A DNA stretch of 64,000 nt from Panopea generosa (GCA_029582155.1 CM055901.1:26493404-26557403); one strand, 5' to 3'. Shown: positions 23,562-35,370, counted from the first letter of the stretch. Notes: generated by a model not told the origin, from the sequence alone. Translations and numbers: made by a program.

Positions 23562-24905
23562 TGTTCTATCTGTGTGTGCTGTTCTGTCTGTGTATGCCGT
23601 TCTGTCTGTGTCTGCTGTTATATATGTGTGTTGTTCTCTCTATGTATGCTGTTCTGTTTAGATGTATTTCGTTTTGTCTCTATGTACAACTAAAATGATC
23701 CATTCAGCTGTTGTCTATGTACAAATTACAGCTTCTATAACAGTAACTGTTTAAATAACATACACATATTGCCAGGCGACTGCGTCTGAAGGAAACGGTG
23801 TCTCTGTTTGTTCAAATACAATTAGTTTTACGTCTCACAATTAATTTTGTACTGTTCTACATAAAATTATGGTGAAGTTCACTTCTACACCACTGAACAA
23901 ATTAACGATGGATCTAAATGTGTCTTGTCATCTGTTAGTCCAAAAAATACACGAAAATACATAGGGTTGATCATGTATGCAGTTCTATCTGTGTGTGCTG
24001 TTCTGTCAGTACGTGCTGTTCTGTCTTTGTATGCGGTTCTATCTGTGTATGCTGTTCTGTCCATGTATATTGTTCTGTCTGTGTGTGCTGCTCTGTCTGT
24101 ATATGCTGTTGTGTCTGTGTATGATGTTATGTCTGTGTATGTCTTTCTGTCTGTATGTGTTGTTCTGTCTGTTTATGTCATTCAGACTGTGTATTTTGTT
24201 CTATATGCGTATGTCGTTCTGTCTGTGTATGCTATTCTGTCTGTGTATGTCATTCAGACTGTGTATTGTGTTCTATTTGCGTATGTCGTTCTGTCTGCGT
24301 ATGTTGTTCTGTCTGTGTATGTCATTCAGACTGTGTATTTTGTTCCATATGTGTATGTCGTTTTGTCTGTGTATGCTGCTCTGTCTGTGTATGTTGTTCT
24401 GTCAGTATATATCATTCAGACTGCGTATAATGTTCCATATGTGTATGTCGTTCTGTCTGTGCATGATGTTCTGTCTGTGTATGTGTCATTCAGACTGTGT
24501 ATTTTGTTCCATATGTGTATGTCGTTTTGTTTGTGTATGCTGTTCTGTCTGTGTATGTTGTTCTGTCTGTATATGTCATTAAGATCGTGTGTTTTGTTCC
24601 ATATATGTATGTCCTTATGTATGTGAACGCTATTCTGTTTATGTATGTCTATCTGTCTGTGTATGTGGTTCTGTCTGTGTATGCCGTTCTGTTGTGTATA
24701 GCTGTCTTTCTAACTAACTATTTTTTTCTGTCTGCCTGTGTTTGACGTTCTGTCTGTCATTTTAACTAACTGTATGTCTGTCTGTGTATGTTGTTATGTG
24801 TTACTTTCCGTATTAAATAACTATATGCATGTATGTCTATGTGTGCCGTTCTGATTCTGTATATCGTTCTATCTGTATGCTTGTCTACTGTCTGTCTGTC
24901 TGTGT
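23562..24905. repeat. 18-bp minisatellite, inverted block
   Basis: Units read TGTTCTGTCTGTGTATGC, the reverse complement of the 15200-17702 unit. The block is interrupted by one copy of a 0.3-kb direct repeat (23682-23965) and decays into TCTGTCTGTCTG toward 24905. Variants with CATTCAGACTGTGTATTTTG recur as a higher-order unit of about 108 bp between 24175 and 24520. Open frames up to 233 codons are repeat artefacts. Confidence 0.92.
23682..23965. repeat. 0.3-kb direct repeat, copy 1
   Basis: Shares long blocks with 25060-25350: ACAACTAAAAT, CCAGGCGACTGCGTCTGAAG, TTTTACGTCTCACAATTAAT, GAAGTTCACTTCT, GTGTCTTGTCATC and ACGAAAATACAT. It contains a short open frame beginning MVKFTSTPLNKLTMDL with a counterpart in copy 2. 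Confidence 0.85.
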
Positions 24906-25059
24906 GTCTGTGTGTCTGTCTGTCTGTTGGTCTGTTTGTTAGCCGGCTGTCCCTCCGTCCGTTCATATGTTTGTTGGCTGAAATAATTGTATTTGAAGAC
25001 CAGAAACAATGTTCACAATCACTGTAGTGCCAGTCCAACGATTGTGAACGTTGTTTGCG

Positions 25060-25350
25060 TACAACTAAAATAATTCATTCAGTTGCTATCTATGTAAAAA
25101 TTACAGCTTCACGTGTAACTTTTGTAAATCAGATGTAAATAACATATACATATTACCAGGCGACTGCGTCTGAAGGAATCTGTGTCGATATTTGTAAATA
25201 TCCAATTTGTTTTACGTCTCACAATTAATTTTGTACTGTTCAACATATGGAGAAGTTCACTTCTGTACCACTGAACACGTTAACAATGGATCTAAAAGTG
25301 TCTTGTCATCCGTTGGTCCAAAAAATGCACGAAAATACATATATTGATAA
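25060..25350. repeat. 0.3-kb direct repeat, copy 2
   Basis: Diverged copy of 23682-23965 in the same orientation. The corresponding short frame begins MEKFTSVPLNTLTMDL. Together the copies bracket the main inverted minisatellite block. Confidence 0.85.
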
Positions 25351-27185
25351 GATTACTTTTTCACAATTTCAAACAGTTTAATGACACCACTTCAGTTATG
25401 GTACCTCGGCCCGGGTGTCGGGATGTATACTGCCATATATTTACCCAGCGTCGCTTAATGTCATCCAAACTTGGAAGAACTCATTAAAATGTTTCAAATT
25501 TCTCATCTGTATATAGAAACATGGCCATTTTTAGCAGTTCCAAAACAGAAATACGCATCCAATAAACACAGCTCTAATTTTTCGAGTGCAAAATGGTGCG
25601 ACCTTCACTAACAGGAGAGGAGGTAATTGGTTAATAAGATCTTTAGTTAAATTGTAAGACAGTGAGATAGAATGTAACCGTTAGAATACAACACCAATAG
25701 TAAAAAAACTAAAACATGTGTTATTCCTGCGTTTATTATGGGAAATCGAATCTTGAATGAGATTTTGTAGATGTCTGACGGAAACTGTAATTTGAAATAA
25801 CCAATTGAACCTATAAAGTACACTTTTATATATAATTTCAGAGAAAAAAAAAATTAAAGTTCTACTAATCTAAACAATTTGTCATTTAAAATAAAATTAT
25901 TTTATTAAAACATTATTTTTGTAACTTAATACAAATCAACGCGAGGTACTGGTAACCAATCGTGAAACAAGATGCTCAAACGTTTTAATTGGCATGTGTA
26001 TTTTCAAGCAAACAATTTCATTATATGATCCTTAAAAATCTATCAGACTTTACCATCAGACGTATTGCGAACTGTGTGTTTATATAGGAGAAGAGTAATT
26101 GGGTTATTCAACAGAAATGAGCAATACGATTGGAAACCCATTAAAAATGCTTACAACGTTGATATGGTTGTCTCTGGGATGGGCATGGAAAATTCATATC
26201 CGTTCAAATTCTTATGTGAAGCATGTCATGTATCAGTAAAGAAGAAAATCCATTAGTTATATTGATTGTTAAATATCTCAAGATAAATTGAATTATTCAG
26301 ATGAGTTATTTCATTTATAAAAAATAATATTTATTGTTTTTCTTAGCAAAAACTATTATTATTACTATTAAAACTAAATTTAAAAAAAAAAACAACAACA
26401 ATAGAGGTGTTAAGAGGTTTAAATTCCAGCAATGACATTAACATGGTATTTAGCAGGTGAACATAGCGTTCTAAAAGAAAAGATATGTCTTTTTAAAGAT
26501 AACGGGTACCGAGTTCAATAATATTCCCAAACTTCTTAAGGTCTATCTACACAGTTAAATTTTGTTCTTTGTTCTATACGGACTAAAAGCAAAACAGCTA
26601 TATGATATGTAGAGATGCTTTCATTGAACAGTTATATGTACTATCGTTTGTTCCTATTTCTCTTTTTTACTACTATTTATAGGAATTTAAGTATCGTTTC
26701 GATCCGATATTTCATGTACTTGTGTTTGCGACAAAATTCTTTATGAGCCGCGTCTTGTCGCGTGTTTGGCTCCTGCATGAATAATTCTTTGAGTCGAATT
26801 TTGCGCGACGTGGCTCATTTGTTTTTCCCGCTTTTTAAACGTTATGTGACGTTACTTCCGGTGTTTATATATTCATTACTCCATGATTAAGGCCATAAGC
26901 CGAAACGTCGGTATTAAATTTTAATTAACGTTTTTTTTTCTCCAAGTGTCGGACCTGATTGCACAGTTAATTAAACACGCATTGACAATACCAAAGCGAT
27001 ACACGAATATATCAAACGAAAACGTAACCACACATATACCAACCAGAATTTAATTTCATAATTCATTGAAAACAACAAATTAACATATTATACTTGATTT
27101 ATACATGACTAAATTACATTATTCAATTTGTGTTTTATTTCTTGAGAGCTTTAGTAATCTTCTGACAAAATGTTAAATGGCGGCC
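25351..27185. other. Unique region, no firm gene
   Basis: It contains an ATG followed by nine codons and a GTAATT site (25593-25622, MVRPSLTGEE) and an open frame at 26065-26256 that includes NEQYDWKPIKNAYNVDMVVS; neither is supported by homology. A patch at about 26850-26960 carries TGACGTTACTTCCGG and AAGCCGAAACGTCGG, reminiscent of retroelement ends. Confidence 0.35.
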
Positions 27186-27189
27186 TACA

Positions 27190-28190
27190 GTATAGCCTTC
27201 AGCATACAATACATCCTACAATATATCCTACAATACAACCTATAATACCGTCTACAATACATCCTACAATACAGCCTAAAATATAGCCTTCAGCATACAA
27301 TACATCCTACAATATAGCCTACAATACAACCTATGATACCGTGTACAATACATCCTACAATACAGCCTAAAATACAGCCTGCAGCCTACATTATAGCCTA
27401 AAACATACCTTACAATTCAGCTTACAATATAGCCTACAATACAGCCTACACTATAGCCTACAATACAGATTACAGCATAGCCTACATACAGTCTACAATA
27501 CAGCCTACACCCTACAGTATAGCCAACAAAATAGCCTTCAATATAGTCTACAATACAGACTACAATACAACCTACAGTCTATACTTAAGTCTACAATATA
27601 GCCTAGATCATACAATACAACCTACAATATAGCCTACAATACAGCCTATAATACCATCTACAATACAACCTACAATACAGCCTACAGCCTACAATACAGC
27701 CTATGGTATAGCCTACAATACAGCCTGTAATTCAGCCTACAATATAGCCTACAATACAGCCTACAATATAGCCTAGAATACAGCTTATAATATAGCCTAC
27801 AATACAGCTTACAATATAACCTACAATACAGCCTACAATACAGCTTACAATATAGCCTACAATACAGATTACAATACAGCTTACAATATAGCCTACGGTA
27901 CAGCTTACAATATAACCTACAATACAGCCTACAATATAGCTTACAAGATAGCCTACAATACAGACTACAATACAACTTACATTATAGCCTACAATACAGC
28001 TTACACGATAGCTTACAATACAGTCTACAATACAGCTTACAATATAGCCTACAATACAGATTACAATTTAGCCTACAATACAGCCTACAATACAGTTAAC
28101 AATATAGCCTACAATACAGCTTACAATTTAGCCTACAATACAGCCTACAATACAACTTACATTATAGCTTACAATACAGCGTACTCAAAC
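27190..28190. repeat. 12-bp minisatellite
   Basis: Roughly 80 units of CTACAATACAGC and variants (CTACAATATAGC, TTACAATACAGC). The antisense 97-codon frame made of KLYCRLYC repeats is an artefact of the 12-bp period. Confidence 0.93.
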
Positions 28191-28640
28191 TAAAGCCTTT
28201 TCCACCTTGTCACTTACCCTAAATGATGATAAAACGACCAGAATAGCCCGCCATATGTCTTTACAGATCACTTTAGCGCATTGTATATCGTCGATTTAAG
28301 TTTCTATTTCCCAATATATCCATAAAATGTACTGAAAATAACAATGTTACGAAATTGGTTTTATAATCACCGACAGCTGTCGGAAGACCAAGACGTAAGA
28401 TGATTAATTTAGAAACATATAGTAACCAAATATTCTATGATACTTACATCTCAAGTATATCTCGACAAGAGTTGCAATCACACCTGTTCCTCACTATTAG
28501 ACTACCAATACGGTATTTTATATATAGCTGGCTTGGTGATACCCCGGATGATATCAAGAAGAACCTCTCGGCGACCCTTAGCACCCGCGTGTCTAGACAT
28601 GAGGCAGAGATGAGAATCGTGCTATAGTTGTCACAACAAG
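28191..28640. other. Unique island between two minisatellites
   Basis: This 450-bp island has two possible coding pieces. One is ATG 28344 with 17 codons (MLRNWFYNHRQLSEDQD) ending in phase 0 at a GTAAGA donor. The other is a 75-codon frame at 28400-28627. Neither has recognisable homology. The island is more balanced in composition than its surroundings. Confidence 0.35.
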
Positions 28641-28643
28641 TCA

Positions 28644-30366
28644 ATTCTGTTAATATACTTCAGGTGAATTTACACCTGGCTTAATTCTGTTAATATATTT
28701 CAGGTGAATTCACACCTGGCTTTATTCTGTTAATATACTTTAGGTGGATTTACACCTTGCTTAATTCTGTAAATATACTTCAGGTGAATTTACACATGGC
28801 TTTATTTTGTTAATATACTTCAGGTTGATTTACACATTGCTTAATTCTGTTAATATACTTCAGGTGAATTAACACCTGGCTTAATTATGTTAATATACTT
28901 AAGACGGATTTACATCTTGCTTAATTCTGTTAATATACTTCTGGTGAATTAACACCTGGCATAATTCGGTAAATATACTTCAGGTGAATTTACACCTGAC
29001 TTAATTATGTTTATATACTTCAGGTGAGTTTACACCTGACTTAATTATGTTTATATACTTCAGGTGGATTTACATCTGGCTTAATTCTGTTAACGTACTT
29101 CGGGTGAATTTACACCTGGCTTAATTCTGTTAACGTACTTCAGGCGTTTTTACACCTGGCTTAATTATGTTAATATACTTCAGGTGGATTTACACCTTTC
29201 TTAATAAATTCTGTTAATATACTTCAGGTGAATTTACACCTTGCTTAATAAATTATGTTAATATACTTCAGGTGAATTTACACCTGGCTTAATTCTGTTA
29301 ATATACTTCAGGTGAATTAACACCTGGCTTAATTCTATTATTATACTTCAAGAGAGTTTACACCTGGCTTAATTCGGTTAATATACTTCAGTTGAATTTA
29401 CACCTGACTTAATTCTGTTAATATACTTCAGGTGGGTTTAAACCTTGCTTAATTCATGTTAATATACTTCAGGTGAATTTACACCTGGCTTAATTCGGTT
29501 AATATACTTCTGATGAATTAACACCAGGCTTAATTCGGTTAATATACTTCAGGTGAATATACACCTGACTTAATTCTGTTAATATACTTCAGGTGAGTTT
29601 ACAACTGGCTTAATTATGTTAATATACTTCAGGTGAATTTACACCTGGCCTAATTCTGTTTTTACACCTGGCTTAATTGTGTAAATATAATTCAGGTGAA
29701 TTTACACCTGACTTAATTCTGTTGATATTCTTCAGGTGGATTTACACCTGGCTTAATTATGTTAATATCCCTCAGGTGAATTAACACCTGGCTTAATTAT
29801 GTTAATATACTTCAGGTGAATTTACACCTGGCTTCATTCTGTTAATGTACTTCAGGTGTTTTTACACCTGGCTTAATTCTGTTAATATACTTCAGATGGA
29901 TTTACACATGGCTTAATTCTGTTAATATACCTCAGGTGAACTTACACTTGCTTAATTCTGTTAATATACTTCAGGTGAATTTACACCTGGCCTCATTCTG
30001 TTAATGTACTTCAGTGTTTTTACACGGGCTTAATTCTGTTAATATACTTCAGGTGGATTTATACATGACATAATTCTGTTAATATACCTCCGCTAAACTT
30101 ACACCTGGCTTAATTATGTTAATATACTTCAGTTGAATTTACACATGGCTTAATTCTGTTAATATGCCTCAGGTGAATGTACACCTGGCTTAATTATGTT
30201 AATATACTTCAGTTGGATTTACACATGGCTTTATTCTATTAATATACCTCAGGTGAATTTACATCTGGCTTAATTATAATAATATACTTCAGGTTAATTT
30301 ATACCAGGCTTAAATTTTGTTAATATTCTTCAGATGGATTTACACCTGGCTTAATTCTGTTAATGT
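28644..30366. repeat. 40-bp minisatellite with an internal palindrome
   Basis: About 43 units carry TTCAGGTGAATTTACACCTG followed by GCTTAATTCTGTTAATATAC. Each unit contains the inverted pair CAGGTG...CACCTG. There are no unique spacers, so it is not a CRISPR array. Confidence 0.94.
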
Positions 30367-30559
30367 AATATGCAATCACGATTTGCACTTTAACGTGTAC
30401 ATGGGTTATTTTCATCCATACATTTAATAATCAAATACTTCGACAAATTGCAAATTCGTTAGACTTGTGATCATTTATAAACTGAAAGTATACAAAATAA
30501 AACAAATGAAACTGGCTAATATCAAAGACAGCTACCGTAACATAAAAATCAAAATTCGA

Positions 30560-31408
30560 TTAAAGAAGAGACACAGCAAGGTGATCAAAGATACACTGTA
30601 CGGTTTACAAAGAGATACTGCACGGTTATCAATGAAACACTGCACGGTTATGAAAGCGACACTGCACATTTATCAAAGAGACACTGCACGGTTATGAAAG
30701 CGACACTGCACAGTTATCAAAGAGACACTGCACAGTTATCAAAGAGACACTGCACAGTTATCAAAGCGACACTGCACAGTTATCAAAGAGACACTGCACA
30801 GTTATCAAAGCGACACTACACAGTTATAAAAGAGACAGACACTGCACGATTATCAAAGAGACACTGCACAGTTATCAAAGAGACACTGCACAGTTATAAA
30901 AGAGACAGACACTGCACGGTTATCAAAGAGACACTGCACAGTTATTAAAGAGACACTGCACAGTTATCAAAGAGACACTGCACCGTTATCAAAGCGACAC
31001 TGCATGGTTATCAAAGTAACACTGCACGGTTATCAAAGAGACACTGCACAGTTATCAAAGAGACACTGCACAGCTATCAAAGAGACACTGCACAGTTATC
31101 AAAGCGACACTGCACAGTTATCAAAGAGACACTGCACAGTTATAAAAGAGACAGACACTGCACGGTTATCAAAGAGACACCGCACAGTTATTAAAGAGAC
31201 ACTGCACAGTTATCAAAGAGACACTGCACCGTTATCAATGCGACACTGCATGGTTATCAAAGTAACACTGCACGGTTATCAAAGAGACACTGCACAGTTA
31301 TCAAAGAGACACTGCACAGCTATCAAAGAGACACTGCACAGTTATCAAAGCGACACTGCACAGTTATCAAAGATACACTGCACAGTTATCGAAGATACAC
31401 TGTTCGGT
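30560..31408. repeat. 22-bp minisatellite with a 246-bp higher-order repeat
   Basis: Units of GAGACACTGCACAGTTATCA plus AA. A block containing CACCGTTATCA and GCATGGTTATCAAAGTAACA recurs 246 bp apart (from 30981 and 31227). Open frames of 76, 84 and 135 codons are artefacts. Confidence 0.93.
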
Positions 31409-31480
31409 TAAGATAAACATGGAATAACGAGACATCAGTGTTTTGGTTATGCTGGAAGCAATGCTCGCTTACAGACCAAG

Positions 31481-31730
31481 GGTGGTATTCACCAAACATT
31501 CTTAAGAATATTCTTAGATTTGAATTCAAGAATTAATTTTGAAAAACACACTTACAGACCGTTGTTTGAGACCAGAATTTGCAAGCATGTAGATACACAT
31601 AATATATAGTCAAATAAACTCTCACACTTATCATATCTGTCATGGTAAACTAGATATCTAAGATTGAAAATTGAATTTTCAAGCTTAAATCTAAGAATAT
31701 TCTGAAGAACGGTTGGTGAATTCGACACCA
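31481..31730. mobile_element. Foldback MITE
   Basis: A 250-bp element with inverted ends of about 50-60 bp. The left end is GGTGGTATTCACCAAACATT then CTTAAGAATATTCTTAGATT. The right end reversed is TGGTGTCGAATTCACCAACC then GTTCTTCAGAATATTCTTAG. There is no coding capacity. The superfamily is not assigned. Confidence 0.75.
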
Positions 31731-32089
31731 GATAACATGTATGGCGCTGCTAATTTGTGTTATATGACAAGCACTGTTGAGGTATAAACGTGGATAAGTT
31801 TGACACCAACTATTGACGATGTTCGGTTATATATGAGGCAATATTTGATTACAAACCTGGTAATGTTTATAAACAATATACCGACGAGTATATAAGACAA
31901 CAATGTTAATTGGTTTTAACATATTTTATTGCATAATTCATACAGCAAACAGGTTGGGCCACAAGTCCGAGCAACATTACTTACAGCCCTCTCCTTTCAA
32001 TATGCAAATAACATAAGAATCAAGATGACAAATATTACATTCAATGTTAACCAAACAATCAAAAAAAATAAAGCAATGTTAGTTATATA

Positions 32090-33102
32090 CAAGGTATGTC
32101 CCAAAAGTAATAGAACGACCCCGTCATTTTTGTATTTAGGGCGTTACATGCAAACCAGTGATATCAATGGATAGATCGACACATCTTCTATTGTCGTAAA
32201 ACATCAAATCAACTTTCAGTCATCATTAAGTTCATACAAAAGGCACCATAGTAACGCGGGTTTAGAAGTACGGGGGACTTTGAAATAAGACGCCATTTAA
32301 AAAAACAACATTGCCGATATGCGGATAACTTCCTCAATATTGTGCCAAATGTTATTAAATAACAGTGACCGTTATTTCAGATCATGTGCTAATGTCGTTT
32401 TTAAAATTCGACTTATCGATAAACATTTAAATAGTATGCGCACTTTTGAAATAACAAGACTAAGTGCGAATTTGAATAGTAAAAAAACTGGACGTCACGC
32501 ATAGATTGAAAATTTTGAGTGTGGTAAAATTTTGTGTTTTGTGTAATATGACCCCACAGGATACTCTGAAGTTTATTTCACACAACTCTTTAACAGAAGG
32601 CACATCCTGGAGTCTTATCTATTGGTGGTATAAATAGTTTTCCAATGGTGAGACGAAAGTAACTGGCCATCAGCGACCGGAATCATGTGTGGTTTTCCTG
32701 GGATTCGAGTCAGATCTTCGTGAAAAGCGCATTCAGTACCTCCGGGCCATGTGCCTGAGTGAATTTGTAGTTAGGATCTATGTGTCATCATAGTATCGTG
32801 ACATGTATAAGAAGGGGGTGCAATACCCCAAAAATTGTGTTTTGCACAGTGGTTCATACTTTGAAAAAAGAATATCTTTCATTTCAATGTCAACTTGACG
32901 TCTCACAAATAACGTCAACCCGTACTTTGTTACATATACATTTTAACTTGTCAAAATTAATGTTAAATGGTTGTGTACGATATCGAAATCGTGCATGCTT
33001 ATAGTTTAAATATGGAAAATTATTCATGCCAAGTTTTGTTTGGATTGAAACACTAAAAGACATATTCCTAAATGCGTTCTATTACTTTTGGGACATACCT
33101 CG
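32090..33102. mobile_element. Mariner-like element, 1.01 kb, non-autonomous or decayed
   Basis: Near-identical inverted ends of about 28 bp (CAAGGTATGTCCCAAAAGTA on the left, CGAGGTATGTCCCAAAAGTA on the right when reversed) continue ATAGAACG. Both ends are flanked directly by TA (32088-32089 and 33103-33104), the Tc1/mariner target. No recognisable transposase frame remains; the open frames of 61-81 codons inside are not transposase-like. Confidence 0.8.
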
Positions 33103-33500
33103 TAAGATACAGTGTTGTCCGGTTATATAAGAGAAATTGTTCGCAATGACTGTTTATATTCGAGTATTTTTCGTTGGTTACGTATAAACAGACACTGTTG
33201 ATTATAGTTTTATAGATAAGTTTTGGTTATATTATAAATTATAATGTTAGATTATATAAGCGAATAAACTACTGAATTGAATTGAATTGAAATGCTCGAT
33301 AGGCAATGTTCTAGTATATATACTGGAGGTCTAGTAATAGACACCGAAAAAAAAATCGAGCATCCATTTTTAAATAGAACTTACTTGTCAAATCGATATA
33401 AAATACATTTATAACCGTTCTTACACAATATATCAAGGGAGGAAAAACATAAAGCAATGTGTCTTAAACATCCTGTGTAAATGCATGTTTACATTTTCAG
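33103..33500. other. Sequence upstream of the large exon
   Basis: AT-rich. The acceptor tract ttacattttcag ends at 33500. No promoter or start codon upstream in frame was convincing, so the exon at 33501 is taken as internal. Confidence 0.5.
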
Positions 33501-34649
33501 GACGTGGTTATCAACCAAGTTCCAAATGCAAAGGTTGAAGATATAATCAACCATGGCGACACCGTGACAAAACCACTCTGCAAAGATGTACTCGGACCAG
33601 TCCAACTTCATGATATGATGCAGCAATCGTTATTATCATTAATGGTCCAGTCTAAATTCCTTGAACGCAATATCGAGACGGCCCTTTCAAGATACAAAAC
33701 CGCTCCGGAAACAGGGATTAGCCCGTCGACGCTGAGAAAGTTGTGTTTGCAGGGGTCGCAAGTATCGACGCAACCACAAAAGAGCAGATCTACCAGCGAC
33801 TCATTGTACCAACACAAAGATGATAACACACAAATCGGTATGGCTGGCGTCAGCAGTATTCGACCAAATACAACTGGAGATCAACTTAATGTTCGAGCAA
33901 ACCAGAATGTAAGTGAGATTCATTATCACGAGCCATTGCCCAGAGAGAGCTCATTAGAAAGTGATCTTCTCGGTGACACAGGTTCCTTGTCAGCTTATTA
34001 CGGTGATAACGAATCAGGCAATGAAGACGATGATACACGAGATGCAACGAAGAAGAACAAGTCTCGCTCGAGATCAAAACGACACAAGACAGATGGAACC
34101 ATGTCAAAAGCGATGTACGCGGGGTTAAGCGATTTAGCAGCTAAGCGAGTGAAAGTTCCGTTTTTAAAGGAAATGGCTTACACAGTTTTTGATGAAAAGA
34201 AAGGATGTAGTGATCCTTCTCGTCGACTTGAGCTTGTTTATCGTCGGAATCGGGGAGCGGATGGTTTAAACAGGTCTCACAGAGAGAAACTCGTCATAGC
34301 AACTGCCCTCATAGATACGCTTTCAAGGAATAACAATCACCCAGGCAATATAGACGAAGGAGAACCCAAAAATCAATCGAAAGTGCCCGTCGTAACAAAC
34401 AAGTTGTCTTCAGATGATACATCTGCTGATGGCATATTCAGATTTGTAGGCGCAGATGTGAAGAAGTCGGACACCAAAACACGCCCACTGTCTACACTGA
34501 CAGAAAAGAAGACTGTGGTGATAAAAAAGAGAAAGGATTATGTACTCGTGCCGATTGGCGGCACGTTTGGTACCGCTGGCTCTGCAAAGATCAACACGAA
34601 ATGGACAGATGTGGCATCCATTATCAATCAGGGAACATACGAACATAGG
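33501..34649 (+). CDS. PKG-like pseudokinase gene, large N-terminal exon
   Basis: The acceptor ttacattttcag precedes a phase-0 frame of 383 codons starting DVVINQVPNAKVEDI. The donor is AGG/GTTGGT at 34650; reading on reaches TAA at 34662-34664, but the phase-0 exon at 35315 fits the donor. The N-terminal half is helical (VQLHDMMQQSLLSLMVQSKF) and then polar and probably disordered. A basic cluster KKNKSRSRSKRHK near residues 184-196 could be a nuclear signal. A second structured part reads FLKEMAYTVFDEKKG. Near the end VPIGGTFGTAGSAKI loosely resembles a protein kinase glycine loop. No cyclic-nucleotide-binding domain was seen. The upstream exon or exons are not identified. Confidence 0.82.
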
Positions 34650-35314
34650 GTTGGTAGATATTAAACATATTTTGAATAATGATTTTGAAAAAAAATGATG
34701 TAACTCATCAATGCGTTTGCTGTATGATAAGCGCCCTCAATCATCTCATGAGGATAGATACAAATGCATTGATTTGTTTTATCATTGTGATCAAATTGTG
34801 ATTTAAATAGTTTATATAGAATATCTTACATGAGTGTTAAGTTAAAGACTACACGGAATATGTTAAACGTCCATACACTATGAGCTAGTGTGTGTCACGT
34901 GACAAGTAAGTGTACCCAGAAGTGTTTCAGGTAATTCTTGTTCGTTACAAGTACGGTCATATCTCATATACGATATACTTGTAAATAAGATGTTGAATCC
35001 GAAAGTTTAATTTGATAAACGGAACATCAAAAATCACATCTCGTGTACACTATTTGTTATCAAAAACGTTAAAACGTATGAAAGATTTAACCGCACAATC
35101 AATTTCGACAAGGGTGGTTTTATCTAATACACGGAAGTAAAAATGAACCCTCATTGGTATGCTTCCGTGGAAAATGAACGACACATATTCTATATTTAGG
35201 TTAATTGAAGGAATTATGCCACCCATGCAAGTACGTATATTACTCACCTGCAAACGTCAATCACATGGTAAATGATTAATTTCTCCTTCTTATTCCTATA
35301 TTATATATTTATAG
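34650..35314. other. Intron 1 of the pseudokinase gene, no feature
   Basis: AT-rich, non-repetitive. It ends in the acceptor ttatatatttatag. Confidence 0.5.
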
Positions 35315-35370
35315 AACTTGAATTCCCAACAAAGAGCCAGGGTTGATCCCCACAAGACGTTAGATACTGG
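35315..35370 (+). CDS. Pseudokinase gene, short exon 2
   Basis: 56 bp, phase 0 start, reading NLNSQQRARVDPHKTLDT plus GG, with a consensus GTAAGC donor. The GG joins the A at 36032 to make Gly. It precedes the beta-2/beta-3 region and may contribute a degenerate glycine loop (TLDTG-M) in which only one glycine survives. Support comes from both splice sites and phase. Confidence 0.72.

Noticed and set aside
26065-26256. Possible exon with EQYDWKPIKNAYNVDM
   Set aside because: No homology recognised, and neither border nor phase could be tied to another exon. Kept only as a note in the region entry.
28644-30366. CRISPR-like array
   Set aside because: The 40-bp units are contiguous, with no unique spacers, and the context is eukaryotic.
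34650-34664. Stop codon TAA at 34662 as the end of a single-exon protein
   Set aside because: The AGG/GTTGGT donor and the phase-0 exon at 35315 followed by five more phase-matched kinase exons make splicing more likely. An intron-retained short form remains possible.
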